Shown: positions 1 to 9,865 of the stretch, piece after piece
Layout of the letters: every line of letters starts with the position of its first letter
Numbering within the stretch: the first letter of the stretch is position 1
Source: Mesostigma viride
Taxonomy: Eukaryota > Streptophyta > Mesostigmatophyceae > Mesostigmatales > Mesostigmataceae
Assembly (NCBI GenBank): GCA_009746045.1
Contig: RPFO01000080.1
Location: 6,333,817 to 6,395,816 of the forward strand
DNA length: 62,000 bases
Reading direction: 5' to 3'
The notes under the pieces: generated by a model
The model's database searches: none
What the model was told of the DNA's origin: nothing
Seen by the model: only the letters and a program-made list of their open reading frames with translations
Made by a program: the position numbers and the translations under genes

Positions 1-2285
1 GGCGGAAAAGGAAAGAAGGGGAAGAAGCGGGGAGAAAAGGAAGCGGTGCGTTTTTGGTGATTTAGATTCAGAGGGGTAGCTCCGTGGAGTGACCCTTTTT
101 ACCTTCTGTGTTCTTAGCACCCTACTCTGAGATTTTCCTACGCTCGCGGACTATATGCATACGTTTAACTATTTATTGCTTTCTTGTCTCATGTTCGTCA
201 ATGCCTTCGTTCAGGTGCCGAGGGGGAAGGAGACGGTGACGGAAGGTTGGCCGGCAATGATGCCGTTTTTGCACTCGTCAAGGAGATGCTTAACTACGTC
301 GAAGCCAGGGGCAAGGCGCCGGCGTCGGAGAATTAAAGTGGCCTACCTTCTCCCCTTTTCTTGAGCTTCTGAAAGCACTTTCAAAGCTCTTCAAGGAGGG
401 GATCCTGACGAGTAGTGGAAAGGTGGACAAGGAGCCGATCATCAAAGAGTGGAAGATGGCAACGACCGTGGACTCCGAGAAGGAGATCAGGGACAAAGCC
501 ATTCGGGACGCGAATGCTGTGCGGGAATCCCGTTGGATTCGACCGAGTGACTTCATCGATACCGTTGCAATAGCATGCGCATTCACACCGTCAACGGGCT
601 GATTTTGCCTGACAACATGAGGCAGCGGTTGCTAAGCGATGAGGTGTTCAGGGAGAACGGGCGCATCTTGCTGAATGCAAAGACAAACAGTTTGCATTTT
701 AAGGTGTGCATCCCTGTGTGGCAGTTCGCCTTTCAAGCGCTTGCGGAAACCAAGCCAAGCCTCTTCGCCAAACACATCACGTCCTCCGGCCCTTACCGGG
801 ATTGGCTGAAAAATGCCATGGCGCTAGGACTGACGCGGAGTTTGTGGGCTCGCGTTACTTTCGCCCCTTGTCCGACAAGGAGATTGAGAAGTATCTTGGA
901 ACCAAGTCCACCGCTTCTTTCCTCAAGAGAGGTGTTGAGTTCCGGACCTATGCACGAGTCGGGGAACAAGACGACGTTCTGCCCTTTGATTTCAAACCAA
1001 GGGAAGTCTTCAGCCTAATAAGCCAGGCCTCCTTAAAGGCATTCGACCCAAGATTTCACGAGGAACATCCTGATGGCGAATATCTCGTTCTTCGATATGC
1101 GGTGGTCGACGGAAACCACTATTTCAAGGGTTTAAAGTCTTTCAAGCAATTGGAGGGGGAATGGACGCCCGGTGTGACACATGTTAAGAAACTAATGTGT
1201 GAAGGAGGGGGCAGCGTCTGAGAACGCGAAGGACAGTGCCGCGGCGGCTAAACTTTTCTCATCCCTCATGGAACAATTCCATACTGGGTACGGGGGAACG
1301 AACGTCATTCTGCTTCGGGGGCCGACCTTCTTCCAAATTGGGACGAGTGTAAAAAGTTCCCGGAAATATCTGTAAGTGGTAGTTGTATCTATGGCAATGG
1401 TGACGCTGCAGTTCCACCACTTCGTCGTGTTATGTCGAGTAAGGGTCGCACTGTGGAGTGACCATGTCAAAAGTCTTCCTTTATCATGCAATATAAATGC
1501 GGGAAGTCGCACACAGAAACGACATTGGCAGTCAAACTCTCATCCCGACATATTTTCTGGGGTGGTTTCGCAGAGTGACCCTAACTTACCGATTTCGGCG
1601 CTGAAGACCATTTTTTCGCGCTCCCGTGCGTTCATAACGTCACGCTGCAAGTCGACCCTTGAATTGTTCTTGTGTGTCAATTTTTCGTTCCTCTGTTCGT
1701 GACAGGAGGTTGGGTAGAAGAAGCTGGATCGCCTATTCGAAATCTCCAAGGGCGCCAATGCCGAAGATCAGGCGGTAGCGGATCGGACGCTTGGGCAGGC
1801 GCTTCTGGATGTTTGGAATTACAACAGGCTGTACTTGCACGGCGTCGTGAAGCAGGGCAAAGGGCATTTTATTCCCGATGGCCATTACACGAACCTGCTG
1901 GCGTACATCCTGCCGGCCACCAAACAATCAGTCGGGAGGGAAGGGAATTTGGAGGGGAGTAAGGAGGATAAGGGGAGTTGAGGGAGGAAGAAGGCGAGCG
2001 GAAAAAAAACAAGGCCCAACCTTCCCAAATTTCAAATTACAATCGAGTTCTGGCGAACACCTTCCTGCGCCTCACAAAGGCCAGGCCGGATGATGAGAAT
2101 GACGTCACACCAGCTTCTGAGGAGACTATGACTCTCAGATGCCGGTTCGCTAACGCCGAGGGCACCAAGAAGGGGCAAAAGGTGTCCTGGACGTCTGTAA
2201 GGAACCTGGCGTCGTTTCCGATGATGGACGCTGTGTGTGAATGCATCATGAGTGGGGAGGTTGGGCCCGAAAAGCTGTCAAAGTT
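1..2285 (+). pseudogene. 5' part of a disrupted gene of unknown function
   Basis: I do not recognise the family. Coding-like stretches read on the plus strand: a Lys-rich end of an exon (1-45) before a GTGCGT donor; 215-~700; ~700-1371, ending at a GTAAGT donor at 1372; ~1720-2285 after a TAG acceptor. To join them the frame must change several times (near 320, 570, 830, 1215 and 1975), so this half is either decayed or carries assembly indels. Readable segments include DNMRQRLLSDEVFRENGR, EFVGSRYFRPLSDKEIEKYL and ALLDVWNYNRLYLHGVVKQG. The last segment (1979-2285) is open and ends in KLSK immediately before the CACTA insertion; its frame resumes at 9,866. The true start lies upstream of the window. 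Confidence 0.5.
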
Positions 2286-2298
2286 CACTAGGAAGGGG
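2286..2298 (+). repeat. CACTA element left terminal inverted repeat
   Basis: CACTAGGAAGGGG, matched exactly by the reverse complement of 9851-9863. The homology of the two ends continues inward after a short run of Gs and differences into TGTGACATTTTGTGATATTT. Confidence 0.85.
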
Positions 2299-2299
2299 T

Positions 2300-2595
2300 C
2301 TGTGACATTTTGTGATATTTTTTTATCACAAAATGTCACTTTTGTGACATTTTGTGATAAAAAAATGATAAAACGTGACAAAATGTGACAAAATGTGATA
2401 AAACTGTGACAAATTGTGATCGAGACATGTCATGATTGTGACAAAACGTGACAAACGTGATAAAACCAGCATATTTTGTGATAACGTCATTATCACAAAA
2501 TGTCAAAGTGTCACAAAATGTCACAAACCCACAGAAAAACAAAATGTGATAAGGTGATAAATCACAACCACTCAGGGGAAGTGATATATCACAAA
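2300..2595. repeat. Left subterminal TGTGAYA array of the CACTA element
   Basis: About 300 bp in which TGTGACA, TGTGATA and their complements recur every 10-20 bp in both orientations, separated by A/T runs. A longer shared block, GATAAAACCAGCATATT near 2459-2475, reappears inverted near 9705-9720 in the right end, showing that the two subterminal regions are homologous. In EnSpm elements such arrays bind the element-encoded TNPA-like protein; that role is inferred here. Confidence 0.75.
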
Positions 2596-2599
2596 GCAC

Positions 2600-5500
2600 G
2601 CATAATGCACATCCGCAGCAAGGAAGTGCGTGCATGCCGCAGCAGAGATGGAGAAGGAAAAGGCCAAGGTGGGACACGGCAAGGTGGCAATGCCAGGAGA
2701 GACAACACGTGCAGCGGTACGGGGCAAGCTTTCAAAGGATGACACCAAGAACTCGCCACTGAGAAAGTTCTTAATTGCAGGTGACAACTTGAAAAACCAG
2801 AGGGGGGTACTGAAAGGAACTGACAAAACAAGCTGGAAACACCCTTCAGGTGCATGATAAAATGCACCACAATGTCATGAGCCGTGGGAGACATGGTTTA
2901 TTGCAAAAATATCGACTGGGATGTTAAGAAAAACACCAATATTGAACATTCAGGGCAATCGTCATCACGGTCATCAAGTGTCAACCTCCGACCCATCGCT
3001 GGCCAAGCATCCATCATGCTGATCAAAGGTGGCATCGTCAATATCTACACTAAATCACAACACTGCATCATGCATCCATTGCTCTGAGCTCACAACACTG
3101 GTATGATAAAATGGCAACGGGGAGTGAACATGTTCAGATGGCATGCAACAACCCGATGAAATGGCACAACTGATCAAATACGAACACCAACTGTATTGAT
3201 ACACACACAAGGAACGGTGCACTCAAGCATGGCTGTGGGTGGTGTGCAAAATGGACACCCACAATCATCTCACAAATGCAATATAAAATCTGTTGACCGA
3301 CAAGCACAACGGGGCTCAACAGTCCTCGTCATCAAAGTCATCATCCTCATCATCACTGAAACCATTACGAGGGCTGTCCCAGCCACCATTGCTGAAATAT
3401 CTGGATGACTCTCTAGAAACAATCACAGGACACTGTCGAGTGCTACGGCAATGTGACCAAGGCTCAGAGCCTACAAAATCTGCATCCGCATGTGGCCTCT
3501 CGCCGTGTTGGACTGACGGATGTGCCCAGCCCGACTGTGTTAGGTATATTGCCTGCATGCAAGACAAAAATACATCATCCGGCAAAGCACGCATCGGTAC
3601 ACACAAAAATTTGTTAGTGAGATGAAGCCACGCGCTGGACGCGCCAACAACTGTCAACTTTGCATGACTTCAGTTCACTTGTATGTAAGGATGCGGGGGA
3701 GATCGCAGCAGTTGCGTGGCTATCTATGAGTACCGGCCTAGTTTTAGGACAAAGAAGGTGAGATACTGGGCCAAGAGAGAGACAGGGGTGCTCGAGAAAA
3801 AAATTGGCCATGGATGTTCACCTAAATTGTATCTACATGCCTCACAAGTTGTAGGGAACTGCACACCCAGGAATCCTGGAGTCGCAAAGGTTCCCTAACA
3901 TGCCAAGAGGCCTCACAATCTACTTCATTGCAATCTCTGTATGGTTAATACGGCAATAAGAAAGAAACGCTGATTAGTGCCAAGAAAAAGCAAGGCCAAT
4001 CAACCAACAATATGCCCCGTTACAGGTAGGATGAACTCTAACGAGGCTGAAGGCTCTACGTCTGCAATTGACACTAGCAGGAGTCGTTCAGGGTGGGGTG
4101 TGGGGGAGGGAGGGAATGACAAAAAGCTGTGATCTGAGCAAAAAGGATAAATATGCAAAGATGCTACCCATGCAAGGAAGCGAGACATAGTCCAGCAATG
4201 CCAGGAATGTCAGCCGAGGCTACTGGATTGCAAAGAAGGTTCTACCGACAGCGAAGGAATTGGTACGAATAATGCCAACTATTTGTAGCTGAGAGCATCA
4301 CCAGCGGGCTACAAAAAAATCATGCACGGAAGCTGGAAGAACAAGGCCAATGGTGGCTGACGCGCACAGCACGTTGATAATTTGAGGAATGAGCACTACA
4401 TAAAGAATGATCACCGTTGCTCACCATCAAGAATTCGCCGCGCTGGACAGGCGACCAAGAGCTTGTCGCTGCCACATGCGATGGGGCCGCGTGCAAGCCC
4501 AACGGTATTAGGCATCACAAGTACACGCGCAAAATTGACACCACAATGGCAACACAGATGCACACATACGAATGTATAACGACCGAAAGCATAAACAGAG
4601 AATCAGTTGGTTAAGACAAGGAAAGTGGCGCAAGAGCAGCCCATGTCATGCAACTCTCAATCTGAACAAGGTTATGCCCTTCATGAAAACTAAATCAGAT
4701 GTCGTTTGCATAGTCTATTGACCTTGTACGAATGAGATAGTGAAACTGCTGCAGCATTCATGGCAAGCACGGCTAACTTGGCATGAAACCGAGCGGCCCA
4801 CAGCAGCCTTGGCCCTAGGGCGATACGTGAGAATGCCACGTGCGTACGGCATGCATGTTAAAGTCGATGCAAACTTATTAGTATTTCAGGCGAGGAATTC
4901 CTTGCTCACCTCAACTGGTAAAGAGTGGGCAGCTTCTGGATGTCCGAATGTGCTGTGCGTACCACTGAGCGAACAGATCGATTAAAGCTTTATTCTAGAC
5001 CATGCCTATGTTTCTCCCCCGATGGCTGCTTGTAGCCTTGTCCGAGCTCGCTCCTGAATTCATTTGAGACGACGCCCTAATGGCTACATAAATCACGACG
5101 GTCATCAGTGAGCCTATGCTCCTATTCCAACCACCACGTGCGTTCATACAGAAGCGACATTGCTGGAAATCAAAAGGCACATAATCCCGCCTTGGCTGCG
5201 AGCCGATCGCAGCTCCCTTCCACCTTTCCCACCTGTGCAGCGTGGATAGATGTGCAACTCTAAGGTCTTTTTTTTTTCGCGTCGTCTTAACTTCAACTTC
5301 AACGTAACACCCGCGCAACCACTGGAATTAGGGCTCGCAATTCGCCAAGTCCCATCAACGTCGCAAAGTCTGGTGTCGTCGCTCTTCCTGTCATCAATCA
5401 TTAGTGCCAAATACTATCGTCATTACTGTCGTCATTAGAGGCCCTTTAGGCCTTTACTATCGTCAGTCACTCGCTTTGTGACGATAATAACGTACGGTAG

Positions 5501-7240
5501 ATGGCATCAGTCGTACTTCCCGCCCCCCCCCCTGCCCACGTCCCCTTCCGATTTCGCCGCTACTACATCTCGCCCCAAGTAGAAGTTTGCATTTTGCCAT
5601 ACATTAGGAATAACTGACTGACGAAACTAGTAAAAAGACGACTGACATGACTCTCTAGTATCGCTTGGTTGGGACCGCTGGCCTGGCATCGTAACTGTTA
5701 GCCGTACCGTTCAGACTACAGTCCACAGCAGCCCCTAGCTTGGGAGTCTGGAATGAATGGACAAAAATCTTTCGCAACATGCGCAAGTCTGGAATCAACC
5801 CGTCAGGATCCTTGCGCAAAATTCAAATATTACGCCGAAACCGATGGCAAACGACTAGGTGCACGCAATGGCTAAGGCAGTGAGGGGCTGAGGGTACGCT
5901 CGAGCGAAGGGGCCACCTAGTTTTATGTAACCACAGAGTGTGCAATAACAAACGGGGCTGCAGGTCCACGAAACGACGTGATTTCTCTAGCAATTGCGGC
6001 GTAGCAGTTTGGATCATGATGTAGGTGCACTTAGGATGTATGTCGAGTTTAATTAAGCATGGAGGTAGCAATGAGGGACTGAGACACATCATATCCAGTT
6101 CTGAATCAAGCCGTTCTTTACGCTGAAACACAGCGCAAGCAAGATCTCCGGAACCTGCCGCCAAGCTCCTTAGCCGCTAAGGTTAGCAAAATTCTGCCAG
6201 CTTCTTTTACAGCGGTTAGCATGCCGTGCTCATGTGTATGAGGCCATTTCATGGCGGCCGGGTAAAGCTGGCCATGTCTTTGAGAGCTTTGAATATGTAT
6301 TCTCTGAAGGCTTTCAATACCATGGTGCTTTCTGCGCTCGGCATCTTATGTGTGCCTTCGAATTGCCGTTTTCCTCTTCAATTGCGCGTGTACCTGCGGG
6401 TGACTGATACCGTTGGGCTGGCCTCACCTGCGGCCTACCCGCGAATGGCAGGCTAGCTCCTGGTCGAGACTTGTGGTGAGTAGTGGGTACCATCGCATAC
6501 CTGGAGTCTGTACTTTGTTATCGACGTGCTGTATGTGGCATTGCTAGAATGCATCCAGTTCTTCCTGTTTCTAACTCCAATTACTTGGCATTTTTGCAAT
6601 CATGCTCCGCCTACATTTAAACACACATGCGTTGCATTTTTTCATAAGGCTTCTTTGTTGTTGAAAGCCGTAAACTGTCTTTCTGCTATTTACATCCCGT
6701 CTGCGCGACTTTCTCCGGTTTTCCCCCATTGACCCCGTCTCTGCTGCACTTTCCATCAGCTCCTTTTTGTTGACAATCAGCGCTTTTAACCTTGTTAGCA
6801 AATTGTAAAAATGACACTGTCTAATATATATGAGAAAAATCCTTGTGCCTATTTTTATTAGGAGTTCAGTCATTGGGCTCTAGGAGACATGTGTGATCAA
6901 CTTTGAGGCTCGTCCTTTGGGATAAAACCTCCAAAGAGTCACACCACTGGACGAGTTATCTTGAACCAGAACTTTTTGTTGGAACACTGACTGAGAGCAG
7001 CACGCTTAAGGTTTTGTAAGAAAATCATTTTTTCTCTGAAACGCCATAGCTCCTTTCTAATCATTGTGATTGTGTTGCGTATTCCTTGTCAGTCAGTTAG
7101 TTATGTATTCCTTATCATGGGACAGGCGGAGGGGGGCTAATAATTCCTCATGGGGGCAGCAAGGGAGTTGGTAGCACACGCAGTTATGAGCTTTGCTTCT
7201 TTCAACATGTTGCTCATAATATCCAATTTCGTGGTTTCTT
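2600..7240. other. CACTA element interior without recognisable genes
   Basis: About 4.6 kb of mixed composition. Short open frames exist on both strands, but none shows a known domain, a run of plausible exons with consistent splice sites, or biased codon usage. I see nothing that can be supported as transposase. Confidence 0.5.
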
Positions 7241-7358
7241 GGTCTTTGGCATCTTCATAGTAGTAGTGCTAGGGTCTCACTTGGTCACCCTTACAATGTT
7301 AGTGCCCTTCAGCAATCTCATTTTTAGTCAATTAGGCTTCAATGGTCATCGATTTGAA

Positions 7359-8928
7359 ATGGGAAGCGTAGTGAAGGCCGGTTCACGCCGAGAGAAACGC
7401 AGCGCTGCCGATCCAAGAGTGCAGCCGTGCACGAAGCTCGCAAAGCTGCCTGCAGCAGCACCACCACCGCCGGCAGCGCCGACAATCCTGCCCCCGACAG
7501 CACTCCCTTCAACAACCGCCACAGCATCGGTGCCATCATCCATGTTGCCTGCGCAAAGAGCAGATGAAGACATGGCCTCGGTAGAGGCGGCGCTGGCCGC
7601 GCTCCTTGCCAAGAAGGAGGCAATGATTGCAGCCAGAAAGGCGGCCGATGTCTCCCATGCAACCCCTGAAGTAAGTCTCAGGAGTGGGTGGGGTTGTAAA
7701 CCTGGACATGGTTATGAGTGGTGTGATTTGGGGGGTTGCAAACAGGGGTAGTTCATGAGTGGGCAGAGTGGGGGCTGTGGGAAATTGGGGTTATTTATGA
7801 GTGGAGGGGCTGTAAACTGGGTTGTTTTTTAGTGGGCTGAGCGGGGGCTGTTGGGGGGTTGTCAACCGCGTTATTTATGTGGGCTGGGCGGGGGCTGTCG
7901 GAAACTGGGATTATTTATGAGTGGGCAGTGTGTGAAACTGTTTTTTTTTTTTTTTTAACAACTGATTGAGGAGGTTGTAAACACTTGGGATTATTTATGG
8001 GGGGGGGGGGACTGTAAACTCGGTGGCATTTGAGGTGGCTGAGTGGCGCACTCGTTTTTCATAGCCCCCGGGGGCTGTGGAGAACTGGGGTTAATATGAG
8101 GGGGAGGTTGTAAACTGCATGGGTGGTTTATGAGTGGGCTGAGTGGGGGGCTGTAGGAACCTGGGGTTATTTATGAGAGGGGGGGTCTAAACTGGTGTGG
8201 TTTATGTCAGAGTGGGCTGAGTGGGGCTGTGGGAAACTGGGATAATGTGTGGGTGGGGGTTGTATTTAACTGGATTGTTTATGAGTGGGCTGAGCAGGGG
8301 CTGTCATAAACTGGGATTATTTATGAGTAGGCAGTGTGTGAAAAGTGGGATTTTTTTGTTTTTGATTACTGATTGAGGGGGTTGTAAACCATTGGGATTA
8401 TTTATGAGGGGGGGCGGGTTGGAAACTGGGTGGTTTATGGGTGGCTGAGTGGTGACTGTGGGAAACTGGGGTTATTTATGAGAGGGGGGTCTAAACTGGG
8501 GTGGTTTATGTCAGAGTGGGCTGAGTGGGGGCTGTGGGAAACTGGGATAGTGTATGAGTGGGGGGGTCTAAACTGGGTTGTTCATGAGTGGGCTGAGCGG
8601 GGGCTGTCAGAACCTGGGATTATTTATGAGTGGGCAGTGTGTGAAACTGGGATTTTTTTTATTTTTTTTTAATGAGTGATTGCAATTTTACAACCCCCTC
8701 ATGAGGGGGTTGTAAACACTGGGATTATGAGTTTGCGGGGGGGGAGGCCGCCTTGCTGTTCTTGAAACCCATTCAAGGATGTTCTAGGCAACACGTTGAT
8801 TTTGATGTGCAACATTTCTATTGATCGAGGCTGTGAAAGGCTATGACACATCTTGAGTGTTTAAACTTGCCTTTTTTTTCTGCTCACAGGGAGACAAGGT
8901 GCCGGCCTCCTCGTCGTCGTCCACTTGA
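7359..8928 (+). CDS. Small two-exon gene candidate inside the CACTA element
   Basis: Exon 1 7359-7670, intron 7671-8889 (GTAAGT donor, CACAG acceptor), exon 2 8890-8928, both in phase 0, giving about 116 aa. The start at 7359 is the first ATG of the basic/Pro-rich segment MGSVVKAGSRREKRS; a possible acceptor just upstream (about 7336) leaves room for earlier exons. The protein has a basic N-terminus, a Pro/Ala/Thr-rich middle (residues ~30-65), an Ala-rich amphipathic helix (ASVEAALAALLAKKEAMIAA, ~70-90) and a Ser-rich end (PASSSSST). A TGTAA/AATAAA signal lies at 9235-9243. I do not recognise the family. It could be the 3' end of an element-encoded DNA-binding protein or simply a captured fragment. 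Confidence 0.4.
7677..8750 (+). repeat. G-rich minisatellite within the intron of the CACTA small gene
   Basis: Degenerate tandem array of phrases such as GTGGGCTGAGTGGGGGCTGT, GGGAAACTGGGATTATTTAT and GGGTTGTAAACTGGG, grouped into larger units of roughly 300-400 bp that each contain a T-run followed by TGATTGAGGGGGTTGTAAAC. All lies between a GTAAGT donor and a CACAG acceptor, so it is probably intronic. Open frames across it are artefacts of the repeat. Confidence 0.75.
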
Positions 8929-9234
8929 CATCGTCATCTAGGCACTACGGCTGCGCATGTTTGTTTTTGTTTTCTTGATCTATACCGAGCGCTTTCTTGT
9001 TCATGAATTGGTTACTAGGGTGCGGTGGCAGATGAGACAATTGACACCAACCATCCGTTCATGTTTCTTGCGCATGTGCGTTTTTTAATGCATTCCAGGA
9101 ACATTCCGAGATTTCTGTCACGCAACGACAAGCGCCAAGCCGGCGTTTGCAAATTGTCACTGATCGATAATCACTGTTGAAGAATGAAGAATCAAGACTG
9201 AAGAATGAAGATCTGTTACATTTATCTTTATATT

Positions 9235-9243
9235 TGTAATAAA
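9235..9243 (+). promoter_or_regulatory. Polyadenylation signal (TGTAA overlapping AATAAA)
   Basis: TGTAATAAA lies about 310 nt after the stop of the small CACTA-borne gene. TGTAA is the usual green-algal signal and AATAAA the general eukaryotic one. Confidence 0.45.
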
Positions 9244-9384
9244 GAAATCGCGAGGCGTGCTTTTCATCCGTTTTGCTTTGGAATGTGTTCTGATATATCT
9301 GTGTGACATGTCACGATATATCTGTGTGATATGTCATGATCGCCCGTGGTTTTATGTCACTGTTTTCTCCCTAGATTTATCAGT

Positions 9385-9650
9385 GACAATGTCACGGATT
9401 TTGTCGCCCTTTTTTCCTGATATATCAGTGACAATGTCACGGATTTTGTCACCCTTTTTTCGTGATATATCAGTGATAATGTCACGGATTTGTCACCCTT
9501 TTTTTCGTGATATATCAGTGATAATGTCACGGATTTGTCACCCTTTTTTTCGTGATATATCAGTGATAATGTCACGGATTTGTCACCCTTTTTTTCGTGA
9601 TATATCAGTGATAATGTCACGGATTTTGTCAGTGCGTTTTGTCAAGTCGT
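9385..9650 (+). repeat. 45-bp tandem repeat in the right subterminal region
   Basis: The phrase GTCACGGATTT recurs at 9391, 9436, 9481, 9526, 9571 and 9616, an exact 45-bp period. Each unit contains TGTCAC and GATATATCAGTGATA words, so it is an amplified form of the subterminal TGTGAYA motif. Because 45 is divisible by three it creates open frames on both strands, which are not genes. Confidence 0.9.
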
Positions 9651-9850
9651 GACATTGATATTTTGTGATAATTTCCTTGTTTTTGTCACAAAGATAATCA
9701 CAGAATATGCTGGTTTTATCACATGATTTGTCACGAAATGTCACAGAATATCACAGTTTTGTCACAAAAAATCACAAAGTGTCACATTTTGTCACATCCA
9801 CATCACAAATGTCACGTGATATGTCACAAAATATCACAAAATGTCACACC
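9640..9850. repeat. Right subterminal TGTGAYA array of the CACTA element
   Basis: Dense TGTCACA/TATCACA words (complements of TGTGACA/TGTGATA), including a copy of the block ATATGCTGGTTTTATC that matches the left end inverted. Directly precedes the right terminal inverted repeat. Confidence 0.75.
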
Positions 9851-9863
9851 CCCCTTCCTAGTG
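9851..9863 (-). repeat. CACTA element right terminal inverted repeat
   Basis: CCCCTTCCTAGTG, the exact complement of 2286-2298, followed by the second copy of the TT target duplication. Confidence 0.85.
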
Positions 9864-9865
9864 TT

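Larger units (their letters stand above)
2286..9863. mobile_element. CACTA (En/Spm-type) DNA transposon, probably non-autonomous
   Basis: The ends are perfect 13-bp inverted repeats, CACTAGGAAGGGG at 2286-2298 and its complement at 9851-9863, the signature of the CACTA/EnSpm superfamily. Both subterminal regions are packed with short TGTGACA/TGTGATA words in both orientations, as expected of transposase-binding subterminal arrays. The dinucleotide TT flanks both sides (2284-2285 and 9864-9865), giving a 2-bp target duplication; the family norm is 2-4 bp. The 7.6-kb interior has no recognisable TNPD-type transposase in any frame. It holds one small two-exon gene candidate (7359-8928), a G-rich minisatellite and a 45-bp tandem repeat. 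The element splits an exon of the surrounding gene. Confidence 0.85.

Noticed and set aside
9257-9652. 131-codon plus-strand frame with repeated MSRICHPFFRDISV, and its minus-strand mirror
   Set aside because: Created by the 45-bp tandem repeat in the CACTA right end; 45 is a multiple of three, so all frames stay open.
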